Source: Pseudomonadota bacterium (lineage in GTDB: Bacteria; Pseudomonadota; Alphaproteobacteria; Caulobacterales; Caulobacteraceae). From it: a stretch of DNA of 64,000 bases. Positions 18,783-29,001 of the stretch are shown in pieces. The notes beneath the pieces are model-generated. The model saw only the letters and a program-made list of their open reading frames with translations, was not told the DNA's origin and made no database searches. The stretch covers positions 62,001-126,000 of the forward strand of contig JAIUNU010000004.1 in NCBI GenBank assembly GCA_020161365.1, written 5' to 3'. Position 1 is the first letter of the stretch, and each line of letters opens with the position of its first letter. The position numbers and the translations under genes were made by a program.

Positions 18783-19832
18783 ATGACGCCCTATGACGAC
18801 AGCCCCGCGCAAGCGGTCTCGACCGCCCCCCGGACGCCCGCGTCGTCTTTGATCGATGGTTTCGGGCGCGCGGTCACCTATCTGCGCGTCTCGGTGACCG
18901 ACCGGTGCGACCTGCGCTGCGTCTACTGCATGGCCGAGCATATGACCTTCCTGCCAAAGGCGGAGGTGCTCACGCTCGAGGAACTGGACCGCGTGGCCTC
19001 GGCCTTTGTCGGTCTGGGCGTGCGCAAGCTGCGCCTGACGGGCGGCGAGCCTCTGGTGCGCAAGGGCTTCATGGGCCTGGTGGAAAGCCTGTCGCGCCAT
19101 CTGCGATCGGGCGACCTGGACGAGCTGACCCTGACGACGAACGGAACCCAGCTCGCGCCCCATGCCGCCGAACTGGCCCGACACGGAGTGCGACGCATCA
19201 ATGTCTCGCTCGACACCTTGAAGCCGGATCTCTTCCGGGCGCTGACGCGCGGTGGCGACGTGGCGCAAGTGGTGGCTGGGATCGACGCCGCCCTGAAGGC
19301 CGGCCTTCAGGTCAAGATCAACACCGTGGCGCTGAAGCACGACAACGCCCGCGAGATCCCCGACCTGATCCGCTGGGCCCATGCACGGGGCTGCGACCTG
19401 ACCCTGATCGAGACCATGCCGCTGGGCGAGGTCGACCAGGACCGCACCGACCAGTTCCTGTCCCTGGTCGACGTCCGCCGCGACCTCGCATCCTTCTGGA
19501 CCTTGAACGATATCAGCGACGCCACGGGCGGCCCGGCGCGCTACGTGCGGATCGCCGAGACCGGGGGACGTCTTGGGCTGATCACCCCCCTCAGCAACCA
19601 CTTCTGCGACACCTGCAACCGCGTGCGCCTGACCTGCACGGGAACGCTGCATACCTGCCTGGGACGCGACGACGCCCGCGATCTGCGCGCAGTGATCCGC
19701 AGCGGCGCCAGCGACGTCGAACTGACGGAGGCGATCTTCGCGGCGCTGGAAAGCAAGCCTAAGGGGCACGACTTCCAGATCGCCGCCCCACGCCCGGCCG
19801 TGGCGCGGCACATGTCGACGACGGGGGGCTGA
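18783..19832 (+). CDS. moaA: GTP 3',8-cyclase MoaA (radical SAM)
   Basis: MoaA performs the first step of molybdenum cofactor synthesis, converting GTP to 3',8-cyclo-GTP. The radical-SAM cluster motif is CDLRCVYC, the [16 protein letters not shown] motif follows, and the C-terminal GTP-binding cluster is [11 protein letters not shown] with a further Cys 13 residues after the second. The C-terminal Gly-Gly needed for activity is present (STTGG). I chose the ATG at 18783, which gives 349 residues with a short N-terminal extension; the frame is open upstream through the divergent mocA. moaD starts one base after the stop. Confidence 0.96.
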   Translation: MTPYDDSPAQAVSTAPRTPASSLIDGFGRAVTYLRVSVTDRCDLRCVYCMAEHMTFLPKAEVLTLEELDRVASAFVGLGVRKLRLTGGEPLVRKGFMGLVESLSRHLRSGDLDELTLTTNGTQLAPHAAELARHGVRRINVSLDTLKPDLFRALTRGGDVAQVVAGIDAALKAGLQVKINTVALKHDNAREIPDLIRWAHARGCDLTLIETMPLGEVDQDRTDQFLSLVDVRRDLASFWTLNDISDATGGPARYVRIAETGGRLGLITPLSNHFCDTCNRVRLTCTGTLHTCLGRDDARDLRAVIRSGASDVELTEAIFAALESKPKGHDFQIAAPRPAVARHMSTTGG

Positions 19833-19833
19833 G

Positions 19834-20073
19834 GTGGCGAAGGTTCTCCTGTTCGGACGCCTGGCCGACCAGGCCGGCTGGCGTCAGCGCGAGGTCGATG
19901 CTTCGGATCTCGCGACGCTCCGCGCCAGCCTGGCTGACACCGATCCTGCTCTTGGAGAAGCGCTGGTCGCCGCCGGGGTCCAGGTCGCCGTCGACAAGAC
20001 CATCGTCCGAGGCGATATCGCTCTGACCGCCGCCACAGAGGTGGCCTTCCTGCCGCCGATGAGCGGCGGATGA
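19834..20073 (+). CDS. moaD: Molybdopterin synthase sulfur carrier subunit MoaD
   Basis: A 79-residue ubiquitin-like protein whose C-terminal Gly-Gly (FLPPMSGG) is thiocarboxylated and supplies sulfur for molybdopterin. It begins with GTG one base after moaA (MAKVLLFGRLADQAG). Its last codon and stop overlap the moaE start (ATGA), so the three genes should be translationally coupled. Confidence 0.93.
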   Translation: MAKVLLFGRLADQAGWRQREVDASDLATLRASLADTDPALGEALVAAGVQVAVDKTIVRGDIALTAATEVAFLPPMSGG

Positions 20074-20522
20074 TCATCACCCTGACCGACCAGCCCTTCG
20101 AGCCCGGTGCGCTGGTGACCGCCTTCTGCGCGGATCGCCAGGAAACGGGAGCGGTGGCGACCTTCGTCGGTCTCGCCCGCGCCGAGAAGGGCGCGGCCAC
20201 CGCGCTGGAGCTCGAGGCCTATCCGGGCTTCACCGACAGCGCGATCACGACGATCGCGCAGGCTGCGGTCGCACGCTTCGCCCTGCAGGACGTCCACATC
20301 GTGCATCGCGTGGGCCGCATCGCGCCGGGCGAGGCGATCGTCTTCGTGGCCACCGCCGCCGCGCATCGGCGGGAGGCGTTCGAGGCCTGCGATCACCTGA
20401 TGGACTATCTGAAAAGCCGCGCGCCCTTCTGGAAGAAGGAGCACGGCCCCGACGGTCCCCGCTGGATAGAACCGACGGCGCGCGATAGGACCGACGCGCA
20501 AAGGTGGGATCAGGAGACCTGA
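20070..20522 (+). CDS. moaE: Molybdopterin synthase catalytic subunit MoaE
   Basis: The large subunit of molybdopterin synthase converts cyclic pyranopterin monophosphate to molybdopterin with MoaD as sulfur donor. The 150-residue protein shows [20 protein letters not shown], the [15 protein letters not shown] strand and [28 protein letters not shown], which supplies the catalytic Lys residues. It overlaps moaD by four bases. moaB starts directly after the stop. Confidence 0.95.
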   Translation: MIITLTDQPFEPGALVTAFCADRQETGAVATFVGLARAEKGAATALELEAYPGFTDSAITTIAQAAVARFALQDVHIVHRVGRIAPGEAIVFVATAAAHRREAFEACDHLMDYLKSRAPFWKKEHGPDGPRWIEPTARDRTDAQRWDQET

Positions 20523-21074
20523 ATGTCCGAAGCGCTGAAGCCCGGCGGCGGCGTCAAGCCCGACCTTCCCTTCACCCCTGTGCGCGTGGCCGTGCTGACC
20601 ATTTCCGACACGCGCGGCGAGGCCAGCGACACGTCGGGCCAGATCCTCGTCGAGCGCGTCAAGACCGCCGGCCACGAGCTGGCCGGCCGCGCGGTGGTTC
20701 GCGACGACATCGAACAGATCCGCGCCCAGGTTCGCTCCTGGATCGGCAGCAAGGCGGTCGACGTAATCGTGACCACCGGCGGGACCGGTCTGACAGGCCG
20801 CGATGTCACCGTCGAGGCGTTGGAGCCCCTGTTCGACAAGACGATCGACGGCTTTTCGGTGGTCTTCCACCTGGTCAGCTACGCCTCGGTGGGCCTTTCG
20901 ACCCTCCAGTCGCGGGCGACGGCGGGCTTGATCGACGGCGTCTTCGTCTTCTGCCTGCCGGGAAGCAACGGCGCAGTGAAGGACGGGTGGGACAAGGTCA
21001 TTTCCGCCCAGTTGGACAGCCGTCACAAGCCCTGCAACATGGTCGAGCTGATGCCGAGGTTGTTGGAACGTTGA
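20523..21074 (+). CDS. moaB: Molybdenum cofactor biosynthesis protein MoaB/Mog family
   Basis: MoaB/MogA-type proteins bind molybdopterin and adenylylate it before Mo insertion. The 183-residue protein has [34 protein letters not shown] and a late [18 protein letters not shown], which form the molybdopterin-binding fold. The N-terminal 20 residues and the C-terminal [16 protein letters not shown] extend the core, more like MoaB than MogA. It abuts moaE, and its stop overlaps the moaC start. Confidence 0.92.
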   Translation: MSEALKPGGGVKPDLPFTPVRVAVLTISDTRGEASDTSGQILVERVKTAGHELAGRAVVRDDIEQIRAQVRSWIGSKAVDVIVTTGGTGLTGRDVTVEALEPLFDKTIDGFSVVFHLVSYASVGLSTLQSRATAGLIDGVFVFCLPGSNGAVKDGWDKVISAQLDSRHKPCNMVELMPRLLER

Positions 21075-21541
21075 GCAGGCTTACGCACATCGACGACCAG
21101 GGCCGCGCCCGCATGGTCGACGTCTCCGAGAAACCCGCGACCGTTCGTGAGGCCGTCGCGTCCGGCTTCGTGCGGATGAGCGCCGAAACCCTGGCGCTGG
21201 CGATATCTGGGTCGGGCCGCAAGGGCGACGTTCGTGTGGTGGCTGAACTGGCCGGCGTCATGGCCGCCAAGAAGACATCCGATCTGATCCCGCTCTGCCA
21301 CCCCCTGGCGCTCTCCAAGGTCGAGGTGGCGGTCGAGCCGGCGGACGAAGGTCTCCTGGTCACCGCTCGGGTGAAGACCACCGGGCCAACGGGCGTGGAG
21401 ATGGAGGCCCTGACGGCGGCCTCGGTTGCGTGCCTGACGATCTACGACATGCTCAAGGCCGCCGAGAAGGGCATGGTCATCGAAGCCGTGCGTCTTCTGG
21501 AAAAGACCGGCGGCAAGTCGGGCGACTGGAAGGCCGCTTAG
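21071..21541 (+). CDS. moaC: Cyclic pyranopterin monophosphate synthase MoaC
   Basis: MoaC converts the MoaA product into cyclic pyranopterin monophosphate. The family N-terminus ([20 protein letters not shown]) begins directly at a TTG at 21071 that overlaps the moaB stop, so I take TTG as the start; this gives 156 residues. Conserved features are [16 protein letters not shown] and [23 protein letters not shown] with the KAAEKG catalytic Lys region. It is the last gene of the run moaA-D-E-B-C. glnD converges on it. Confidence 0.95.
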   Translation: MSRLTHIDDQGRARMVDVSEKPATVREAVASGFVRMSAETLALAISGSGRKGDVRVVAELAGVMAAKKTSDLIPLCHPLALSKVEVAVEPADEGLLVTARVKTTGPTGVEMEALTAASVACLTIYDMLKAAEKGMVIEAVRLLEKTGGKSGDWKAA

Positions 21542-21545
21542 AGCC

Positions 21546-24368
21546 TTATCGCGCTACGCTCGCGCGGGCGCGTCGGAGACCTGGCCGCGCGGCCGGAGCG
21601 CCAGCTTCGTTCTGCTCCAGCGCCGCCAAGAGGTCGGCCTTCAGCGCGTTCAGCTTTCGCGCGTCGGTGACTTTGCCCCCCTCGACCGTCTGGACGTAGA
21701 AGGCGTCCACCGCCCGCTCACCATAGCCGTCGATATGGGCCGACTGGATGGAGAGCGCGCTGTCGGCCAGCGTCTTGGCCAGGGCGTGCAGCAAGCCGGG
21801 ACGGTCGCGCCCCGAGGCTTCCACCACCGTGGCGTCGTTGGACGCCTCGTTGTCGATCGTGACGGAAGGCGCGATCGCGAAGGCCGCCGCGCGGGTCTGC
21901 TCAGAACCCCGGCGAGGCTCGAGCGCCAGGGCGTCGCCCTTGCCAGCCGCCTCCAGGGCGTCGGCCAAACGACGCAGGGCTCGCGGATTCTCGCAGCCGA
22001 ACGGAGCGCCCGTAACGTCCTGAACGTAGAAAACGTCGAGCGCCTGGCCCTGGCGAGAGGTGAACACGCGCGCGCCGACGACGTTGCCGCCCAGCGATGA
22101 GATGGCCAGAGCGAGGTCGGAAAACAGGCCTCGGCGGTCCTTGGCCGCGACAACGACCTCGGCCGCGTTGCTGCCGGACCGTACCTGGCCCTCGGCCGCT
22201 GCGCCGCCCTGTATGGCTGCGCGGCGCGCCAGTTCGGCATGGTGGAAGAGATCATCCTGCGAGAAGGCGCTGAAATAGGCGTTCTCCATCGCCGCCACCC
22301 AGCCCTTGGCGGCGGGATCGGTTTCCAGCAGAGCGGCCCGCGCGGCTTCGGCGGCGCTTTCCTGATGCCGCTGGACATTGGCGGCGGCGTCGCTGCCCCG
22401 GCCCCCGCGGAACACCGCCTCGGTCGCGTTGTAGAGCTCCCGCAGCAGCTGGCCTTTCCAGCCATTCCAAACGCCTGGGCCAACGGCCCGAATGTCGGCG
22501 ACGGTGATGACCAGCAACAGGCGCAAGCGCTCAGGATTTTCAACGATCCGGGCGAAGGCCGCGACAGTGCCGGGATCCGAGACATCCCGCTTCTGGGCGA
22601 AGTCGCTCATGACGAGGTGGTTCTCGACCAGCCAGGCGACCAGCTCGACCTTGCTGCGCTCCAGGCCCAGCCGTTCACAGGCGCTGCGGGCGCTGCGGGC
22701 CCCGGCCTTCTCCTGACCGCCGACGCCGCCCTTGCCGGTGTCGTGCAGCAGCATGGCCAGGAACAACGACTCGCGGTCCTCAATCAGCGGCATGATCGAG
22801 ACTGACAGGGGATGGTCTTCGACCAGTTGGCCCGCCGCGATGTCGCCGATCACGCCCACCGCGCGCAGGGTATGCTCGTCCACCGTGTATGAGTGGTACA
22901 TGTTGAACTGCATCTGGGCGACGACCCGGCCAAACTCCGGGATGAACCGGCCCAGGACGCCGGCGTCATTCATCAGGGTAAGAGTGCGGTAGCTTCGCTT
23001 GCCACGCGCCAGCAGATGCAGAAAGGCGCGACAGGCCTCGGGGTCGCGACGGACCTTCGAGGTGATCAGCGGCAGGCTGCGCGTGACGGCGGTGAAGGCG
23101 TCGGGATGCAGGTCGAGGTCGCGCTCGTCGGCGATCTTGAACAGGCGGATCAGATTGACCGGATCAGCCTCGAAGATCTCGGGACCAGCGATATTCAGGC
23201 GACCGCCGTCCTCATAGAAACCCTCGACGTCCAGGGCTTTGCGCTTGGGCCTCGCGCCGGGCAGGAACCGGGAGATCCCCTTGGGCTCGTTCTTGAAGTG
23301 CTCGGCTTCCAGCTTGGCCGAAAAGGCGCGGGTTAGGGTCCCGACTTCCTTGGCGATCAGGAAGTAGCGGCGCATGAACCGCTCGACGGCCGGCGCGTCG
23401 CCTCGGTCGCCATAGCCCATGCGCCGGGCGATTTCGGGCTGCAGGTCGAAGGTCAGCCGCTCCTCGGGCCGCCCAGTGGTGAAGTGCAGGTGGGCGCGCA
23501 CCGCATGCAGAAAGTCAAAGGCCCGGATGAACGCCTTGGTCTCACGAGTCGAGAACACCTCCATCTTGAAGACGTCCTCGGGCCGATCGACCGGATGCAG
23601 GTACTCTGCGATCCACATCAGCGTGTGGAGGTCACGCAGGCCGCCCTTCCCTTCCTTCACGTTGGGCTCGACCATGTAGCGGCTGGCGCCAGCGCGCGCT
23701 TGCCGGTCGTCGCGCTCCTTCAGCTTGGCCGCGACGAACTGGGCGCCGGTATTCTTCATGACCTCGTCGCGGAAGCGGCGTTTCAGATCCTCGGCCAGGC
23801 GCTCGTCGCCGGTCAGGCGCCGCGCCTCCAGGATCGAGGTCCGGATCGTGAAGTCTTCCTTAGACAGCCTCACGCACTCCTCGATGGTCCGCGAGGCATG
23901 GCCGACCTTGAAGCCCAGGTCCCACAGCGCATACAGCATGTACTCGATCACGCTCTCGGCGTGCGGCGTCTGCTTGTAGGGTCGCAGGAAGAGCAGATCG
24001 ATGTCGCTGAACGGCGCCAGGGTTCCCCGGCCATAGCCGCCAACGGCCAGCAGACACAGGCGCTCGCCCTCGGTCGGATTGCGGGCCCGGAAGACGTGAA
24101 CCGTCGTGAAGTCGTAGAGGGCGGTGATCACCTCGTCGGTGACGCCGCTGAGCAATCGACTGGTCTCGACGCCGCTGGCGCCGTTCTCCAGCCGCTCCTT
24201 GGCGATCATCCGGCCGCGGAACAGAGCCTGCTTAAGGATATCGATCGCTCGGGCGCGCTGTTCGACTTCGTTGCCGATCGAGTCGAGCGCGGCGGCCGAC
24301 AGCCTGGCCCGAAGGGCGTGACCGTCGACGACGTGTTCCAGGCGGGTGGGGCGAAGGCGACGGGGCAT
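21546..24368 (-). CDS. glnD: Bifunctional [protein-PII] uridylyltransferase/uridylyl-removing enzyme
   Basis: GlnD senses glutamine and adds UMP to, or removes it from, PII proteins, so it controls nitrogen assimilation. The N-terminal nucleotidyltransferase has GGYGRGTLAPFSDIDLLFL with the two catalytic Asp residues. The HD phosphohydrolase domain shows LFLAMLLHDTGKG. Two C-terminal ACT domains follow (VVVAAKDRRGLFSDLALAIS and VVEASGRDRPGLLHALAKTL), which bind glutamine. At 940 residues it is normal for alphaproteobacteria. It faces mutS across about 20 bases, both leftward. Confidence 0.97.
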   Translation of the reverse strand: MPRRLRPTRLEHVVDGHALRARLSAAALDSIGNEVEQRARAIDILKQALFRGRMIAKERLENGASGVETSRLLSGVTDEVITALYDFTTVHVFRARNPTEGERLCLLAVGGYGRGTLAPFSDIDLLFLRPYKQTPHAESVIEYMLYALWDLGFKVGHASRTIEECVRLSKEDFTIRTSILEARRLTGDERLAEDLKRRFRDEVMKNTGAQFVAAKLKERDDRQARAGASRYMVEPNVKEGKGGLRDLHTLMWIAEYLHPVDRPEDVFKMEVFSTRETKAFIRAFDFLHAVRAHLHFTTGRPEERLTFDLQPEIARRMGYGDRGDAPAVERFMRRYFLIAKEVGTLTRAFSAKLEAEHFKNEPKGISRFLPGARPKRKALDVEGFYEDGGRLNIAGPEIFEADPVNLIRLFKIADERDLDLHPDAFTAVTRSLPLITSKVRRDPEACRAFLHLLARGKRSYRTLTLMNDAGVLGRFIPEFGRVVAQMQFNMYHSYTVDEHTLRAVGVIGDIAAGQLVEDHPLSVSIMPLIEDRESLFLAMLLHDTGKGGVGGQEKAGARSARSACERLGLERSKVELVAWLVENHLVMSDFAQKRDVSDPGTVAAFARIVENPERLRLLLVITVADIRAVGPGVWNGWKGQLLRELYNATEAVFRGGRGSDAAANVQRHQESAAEAARAALLETDPAAKGWVAAMENAYFSAFSQDDLFHHAELARRAAIQGGAAAEGQVRSGSNAAEVVVAAKDRRGLFSDLALAISSLGGNVVGARVFTSRQGQALDVFYVQDVTGAPFGCENPRALRRLADALEAAGKGDALALEPRRGSEQTRAAAFAIAPSVTIDNEASNDATVVEASGRDRPGLLHALAKTLADSALSIQSAHIDGYGERAVDAFYVQTVEGGKVTDARKLNALKADLLAALEQNEAGAPAARPGLRRARASVAR

Positions 24369-24388
24369 GCGGTTAATATGGTTACACC

Positions 24389-27094
24389 CTAGGCCCTGAG
24401 CAGACCCTTAAGACGATAAAGCGCTTCCAGGGCCTCGCGCGGGCTCATGCCGTCAATGTCGAGGTCGGCCAGAGAGGTCTCGACAGCGCTGGGCGCCGCC
24501 TTGGCGGGCGCCTGGACCACGGCCTGACTCATGGCGAACAGTGGCAGGTCATCCAGCTTGGCCGGCGACTGGTCCTTGCTCTCCAGCCGGTCCAGGACTT
24601 CGCGGGCCCGAACCACGACCGGCGCCGGAACCCCGGCCAGCTTGGCCACCTGCACGCCGTACGAGCGATCGGCGGGCCCAGGCGCAGCCTCGTGCAGGAA
24701 GACCAGATCACCGTTCCATTCCTTGGCGCGCAGGGAGAGGTTGGAGACGAAGCTCATCCGCTCCTCCAGCGTCGCCAGCTCATGGTAGTGCGTGGCGAAC
24801 AGGGCGCGGCAGCGGTTTACGTCGTGCAAGGCCTCGGCGCACGCCCAGGCGATCGCCAGACCGTCATAGGTGGCGGTGCCCCGGCCGATCTCGTCCAGGA
24901 TCACCAAGCTGCGCGGTCCCGCCTGGGTCAGGATCGCCGCAGTCTCGACCATCTCCATCATGAAGGTCGAGCGACCCCGCGCCAGGTCGTCACCGGCGCC
25001 GACGCGGCTGAAAAGGCGATCCACCACCCCGAGCCGGAAACTGGCCGCCGGCACGTAGCAACCCGACTGGGCCAGGATGGCCAGCAATGCGTTCTGGCGC
25101 AGGAAGGTCGACTTACCGGCCATGTTCGGACCGGTGACGATCGACAAGCGCGCGCCGGTCTCGCCGGAGGCGTCCAGGCGACAGTCGTTGGGCGTGTAGG
25201 GCTCGCCCGCGCGCTTGACGGCGGCTTCCACGACCGGGTGGCGCGCGGCCCTGGCGTCAAAGGCCAGGGACTTGTCGACGGTTGGGCGCACGGCGCCGGC
25301 GTCCTCGGCCCACTCGGCCAAGCTGGAGGCGACGTCCAGGCGGGCCAGAGCCTCGGAGGCGATCTGGATCGCGTCGGCCAGCAAGCGGGCCTGTTCACGC
25401 CAATCCTCGAACGCTGCGACCTCCATCGCCAGGGCCCGCTCGGCCGCCTGGGCGATCCGGGCGTCGAGATCGGCCAGCTCCACCGTCGTGAAGCGGACCT
25501 GATTGGCCAACGTCTGGCGGTGAATGAAGGTGGCGTTCAGCGGCGGCTGAAACAGCGGGTCAGCCTTGCCAGCTGTGGCCTCGACGAAATAGCCGAGCAC
25601 GCCGTTGTGGCGGATCTTCAGCGGCACGCCGCTTTCAAGGGCGAGCTGGGATTCCAGGGCGGCGATCACCTTGCGGCTGTCGTCGCGCAGGCTGCGGGCC
25701 TGATCCAGTTCAGGCCTCACGCCCGAGGCGACGAAACCGCCGTCCCGGGCTAACGCCGGAAGGTCGTCGCCCAGACCTTGCTCCAACATGTTCAGGAAGG
25801 ACGAGAGGCCCTCATGCAGGGCCGGCGTCAGGGCCTTGAAGACATGTTCCAGTTCGAACGGCGGCGGCGACAAAGGATCAGGCGCCCCGCCCGCCATGCC
25901 GGCCAGACGTTCGCCCACCTTCAGCGTATCGCGGATGCAGCCGAGATCCCGGGGCCCCCCGCGACCCAGGGCCAGACGGGAGAGCGCGCGCGCCATGTCG
26001 CCGGCGCCCTTGAGCACCTCGCGCAAGCGCTGACGGAGTTGGCGATGCTCGACGAACCACTCGATCGCGTCCAGGCGCTGGTCGATGGCGGCGACATCCA
26101 GGAGCGGGCGGGCCAACCGCGAAGCCAGGAGGCGCGCGCCGCCCGCCGTCACCGTACGGTCGATGGCCGCCAGCAACGAGCCGTTACGGTCGCCGCTCTG
26201 GGTGCGGTCGATTTCGAGGCTGGAGCGTGTGGCCGGATCGATAGCCATGACATCGGCGTCGGCCGCGCGGCGCGGCGCACGCAGCGCCGGCAAGCGACCG
26301 GCCTGGGTCATTTCCAGGTGCGCGGCGATCAGACCCAAGGCGCCGATCTCGGCCGGCGACAAGCCGCCAAAGCCGTCCAGAGTCTCGACGCCATAGAGGC
26401 GTTTCACCCGGGTCTCGGAGGCCTGGGGCTCGGAGAGGGCCGACGGCATCGGCTGCACCAGCCCGCCGCAGATTTTCAGCGTCTGGGAAATCGCGTCATC
26501 GGACAGCAGGCGATCGGCGACAAGGGTCTCGGACGGCGCCAGGGCGGCGAGGATCGGCGCCACGCCTTCCTTGGCGACGGCGAACACCTCGACCTCGCCC
26601 GTGGACAGCTCGACTGACGCCACGGCCGCCTGACCTGCGCGCAGGGCGACGGCGGCCAGACGGTTGGCGCCGCGCGCGTCGAGCAACCCGTCCTCAGTCA
26701 AAGTGCCCGGCGTCACGACGCGAACGATGTCGCGGCGAACCACCGCCTTGGAGCCGCGCTTCTTGGCCTCGGCGGGGTCTTCCATCTGCTCGCAGACGGC
26801 GACCTTGAAGCCCAGGCGGATCAGCTTGGACAGATAGGCCTCGGCCGCGTGTTGCGGCACGCCCGCCATCGGGATCGGCTGGCCGTTGTGCGTTCCCCGA
26901 AAGGTCTGGCTGATCCCCAGCGCGGCGGCGGCCTTGTAGGCGTCGTCGAAGAACAGCTCGTAGAAGTCGCCCATGCGAAAGAAAATCAGCGCGTCGGGCT
27001 GGCGCGCCTTCATCTCGAAGAACTGCGCCATCACCGGCGTCGCGCCGGTGGGGTCGATCTCGTGCGCAGGGGTCGGCGTGGCGTGGGCGTTCAT
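24389..27094 (-). CDS. mutS: DNA mismatch repair protein MutS
   Basis: MutS recognises base mismatches and starts repair with MutL. Near the N-terminus, TPVMAQFFEMKARQPDALIFFRMGDFYELFFDDA includes the FYE mismatch-contacting motif (given here as its key part FYELF). The ABC-type ATPase shows the P-loop TGPNMAGKST, the signature region STFMMEMVETA, and Walker B LVILDEIGRGT. The 901 residues are full length with all five MutS domains. It ends before glnD, and divergent transcription to its right gives the TonB-domain gene. Confidence 0.97.
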   Translation of the reverse strand: MNAHATPTPAHEIDPTGATPVMAQFFEMKARQPDALIFFRMGDFYELFFDDAYKAAAALGISQTFRGTHNGQPIPMAGVPQHAAEAYLSKLIRLGFKVAVCEQMEDPAEAKKRGSKAVVRRDIVRVVTPGTLTEDGLLDARGANRLAAVALRAGQAAVASVELSTGEVEVFAVAKEGVAPILAALAPSETLVADRLLSDDAISQTLKICGGLVQPMPSALSEPQASETRVKRLYGVETLDGFGGLSPAEIGALGLIAAHLEMTQAGRLPALRAPRRAADADVMAIDPATRSSLEIDRTQSGDRNGSLLAAIDRTVTAGGARLLASRLARPLLDVAAIDQRLDAIEWFVEHRQLRQRLREVLKGAGDMARALSRLALGRGGPRDLGCIRDTLKVGERLAGMAGGAPDPLSPPPFELEHVFKALTPALHEGLSSFLNMLEQGLGDDLPALARDGGFVASGVRPELDQARSLRDDSRKVIAALESQLALESGVPLKIRHNGVLGYFVEATAGKADPLFQPPLNATFIHRQTLANQVRFTTVELADLDARIAQAAERALAMEVAAFEDWREQARLLADAIQIASEALARLDVASSLAEWAEDAGAVRPTVDKSLAFDARAARHPVVEAAVKRAGEPYTPNDCRLDASGETGARLSIVTGPNMAGKSTFLRQNALLAILAQSGCYVPAASFRLGVVDRLFSRVGAGDDLARGRSTFMMEMVETAAILTQAGPRSLVILDEIGRGTATYDGLAIAWACAEALHDVNRCRALFATHYHELATLEERMSFVSNLSLRAKEWNGDLVFLHEAAPGPADRSYGVQVAKLAGVPAPVVVRAREVLDRLESKDQSPAKLDDLPLFAMSQAVVQAPAKAAPSAVETSLADLDIDGMSPREALEALYRLKGLLRA

Positions 27095-27187
27095 CGCCCC
27101 GGAAACTACAGAGCGTCGCGACCCCCGTTAAGAGGCGGCGTTAAGGTTTTCCGGGGATGGCGGATCAAAGACGACAAGAGCCTGCTT

Positions 27188-27201
27188 GACGATCGATCGT
27201 C
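27188..27201. promoter_or_regulatory. Perfect 14-bp palindrome upstream of TonB-domain gene
   Basis: GACGATCGATCGTC is a perfect palindrome centred about 27 bases before the ATG at 27221, in the divergent mutS interval. It may be an operator; no regulator is identified. Confidence 0.35.
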
Positions 27202-27220
27202 TAAAAGTTGAGTTTAGGCC

Positions 27221-27700
27221 ATGAGCGCTACGCATCAGCCGCTGCCGCCCAGGCCTCCCGTCATGGGCGCATATCGACCCGATTGGCTGGAAAGGCCGTC
27301 GGGGGACGATATGGCCGCGTTCTATCCCGCTCGCGCCGCTCGTCGGGAGATTTCCGGCAAGGTGACCATGGTCTGTCAGGTGAAGGCGGATGGACGGCTG
27401 GCGAACTGTCGCATCACCCATGAGACGCCGACGGGCGAACAATTTGGCCAGGCGGCTCTGCGCCTAGCGTCCAAGTTCCGGATGATCCCGCCCGATGACC
27501 TGCGACCGAACCCTGGTGAAGTGACCATTCCACTGGTCTTCCAGATTCCGGAAGGCTCATCAGTGGGGTGGCCAACCGGACAAGAGGCGAAGTTTCTTGT
27601 TCACGGCGGGGCCGCCGTCGCGATCGTATCGACCGTTCTCTTGGCCTCTATCATCTGGATCCTTGGCCGCTATCACAACCGCGCGGCGACGCGGCGCTAG
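27221..27700 (+). CDS. TonB C-terminal-domain protein with C-terminal membrane anchor
   Basis: The 159-residue protein contains a TonB/TolA C-terminal-like domain at roughly residues 34-118: [47 protein letters not shown] and IPLVFQIPE. The usual order is a membrane anchor at the N-terminus with the TonB domain last. Here the N-terminus is soluble and Pro-rich, and the only hydrophobic span ([20 protein letters not shown]) is near the C-terminus, followed by [10 protein letters not shown]. That would put the TonB domain on the cytoplasmic side unless the protein is inserted otherwise. Function is not known. It converges with dnaJ, overlapping it by four bases. Confidence 0.7.
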   Translation: MSATHQPLPPRPPVMGAYRPDWLERPSGDDMAAFYPARAARREISGKVTMVCQVKADGRLANCRITHETPTGEQFGQAALRLASKFRMIPPDDLRPNPGEVTIPLVFQIPEGSSVGWPTGQEAKFLVHGGAAVAIVSTVLLASIIWILGRYHNRAATRR

Positions 27701-28854
27701 CTCCCCGTGACCTCTTCCCAGAACCGCTTGGCCTTGCCGACGAAGTTGGCGGACTTGGGATTTTGCTTCTCGCCGCACAGGCCGGCCAGCTCACGCATCA
27801 GTTCCTTCTGGCGCGCCGACAGGTGGGTCGGGGTTTCGACGAACAGTTCGACCACCAGATCACCGCGCTGGCGGCTGCGCAGAGAGGGCATGCCCTTGCC
27901 CTTGAGGCGGACGGTCTTGCCGGTCTGAGCGCCTTCCGGCACTTGGACCATGACCTTGCATTGGCCATCGCAGGACTCGCCGCCCAGCAGGCAGGGCGCC
28001 TCGATCTCCCCGCCGAGGGCCGCCGTGGTCATCGGCACCGGCACGGTGCAGAGCAGATCCAGGCCGTCACGCTCGAACAGTTCGTGCGGAGCAACCGACA
28101 GGAAGATGTAGAGATCGCCGCGCGGGCCGCCCCGCGCGCCCGCGTCGCCCTCGCCCGCCAGGCGGATCCGGGCGCCATCGTCGACACCGGCCGGGATACG
28201 GACCGAAAGGATGCGCTCGCGACGCACCTGGCCGTGGCCGTGGCAGTTCGAGCAGGGGTCCAGCACCAGCCGGCCCGAGCCGCCGCAGCGCGGGCAACCG
28301 CGCTCGACCGCGAAGAAGCCTTGCGTCGCCCGGACACGGCCGGCGCCGCCGCAGGTGCCGCAAACGGTCGGGCTGGTGCCGGGCTTGGCGCCGGAACCCT
28401 CGCAGACCTCGCAGGTCATGGCCGCCGGCACCTTGATCTCGACCTCGGCGCCGGCATAGGCCTGCTCGAGGGTGATCTCCAGGTCGTAGCGCAGGTCCTG
28501 ACCGCGCTGGGGACCGTTCGACGGACGACGGCCGCCGCCGAACATCTCGCCGAAAACGTCGCCAAAGACGTCGTTGAAAATGTCGCTGGCGTCGAAACCC
28601 TGGCCGCCAAAGCCGCCGGGACCGCCCTGCGGTCCGTTGACGCCGGCATGACCGAAGCGGTCATAGGCCGCGCGCTTCTGCGGGTCGGAGAGGACCGAAT
28701 AGGCCTCGTTGATTTCCTTGAACCGCCCGGCCGCGTTCTCGCAGCCGCCGTTGCGGTCCGGGTGGTGTTCCATCGCCAGCTTGCGGAACGCGGACTTCAG
28801 ACCAGCTTCGTCGATGGTCCGGGTCACGCCGAGAATTTCGTAATAGTCGCGCAT
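27697..28854 (-). CDS. dnaJ: Co-chaperone DnaJ
   Basis: DnaJ delivers unfolded substrates to DnaK and stimulates its ATPase. The J domain opens the protein ([20 protein letters not shown], then the HPD loop in EHHPDRNGG). A Gly/Phe-rich linker follows ([24 protein letters not shown]). The zinc-binding region has four CxxCxGxG-type repeats: [24 protein letters not shown] and CSNCHGHG. At 385 residues it is a standard class A DnaJ. It lies downstream of dnaK on the same strand. Confidence 0.97.
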   Translation of the reverse strand: MRDYYEILGVTRTIDEAGLKSAFRKLAMEHHPDRNGGCENAAGRFKEINEAYSVLSDPQKRAAYDRFGHAGVNGPQGGPGGFGGQGFDASDIFNDVFGDVFGEMFGGGRRPSNGPQRGQDLRYDLEITLEQAYAGAEVEIKVPAAMTCEVCEGSGAKPGTSPTVCGTCGGAGRVRATQGFFAVERGCPRCGGSGRLVLDPCSNCHGHGQVRRERILSVRIPAGVDDGARIRLAGEGDAGARGGPRGDLYIFLSVAPHELFERDGLDLLCTVPVPMTTAALGGEIEAPCLLGGESCDGQCKVMVQVPEGAQTGKTVRLKGKGMPSLRSRQRGDLVVELFVETPTHLSARQKELMRELAGLCGEKQNPKSANFVGKAKRFWEEVTGS

Positions 28855-28966
28855 GGTCAGCGTCTGGCGCCCAAAAGGCCCACGAGAGTGGCGTTTATAA
28901 GAGAAGAGGTGGGATAGCTCCGGGCCCGGCGCAAGGCGCTCGTGGGACAGGAGACGGAAGGTCGCG

Positions 28967-29001
28967 GCCGCGGAACAGATCGGTTGGGATTGTTCCGCGG
29001 C
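28967..29001 (-). terminator. Perfect 11-bp hairpin between dnaK and dnaJ
   Basis: GCCGCGGAACA (28967-28977) and TGTTCCGCGGC (28991-29001) pair perfectly around a 13-base loop just after the dnaK stop. No T-run follows on the minus strand, so partial termination, mRNA protection or processing is more likely than full termination. Confidence 0.5.

Noticed and set aside
27129..27145. TTAAGAGGCGGCGTTAAG as a CtrA box upstream of mutS
   Set aside because: The spacer between the TTAA halves is nine bases, not seven.
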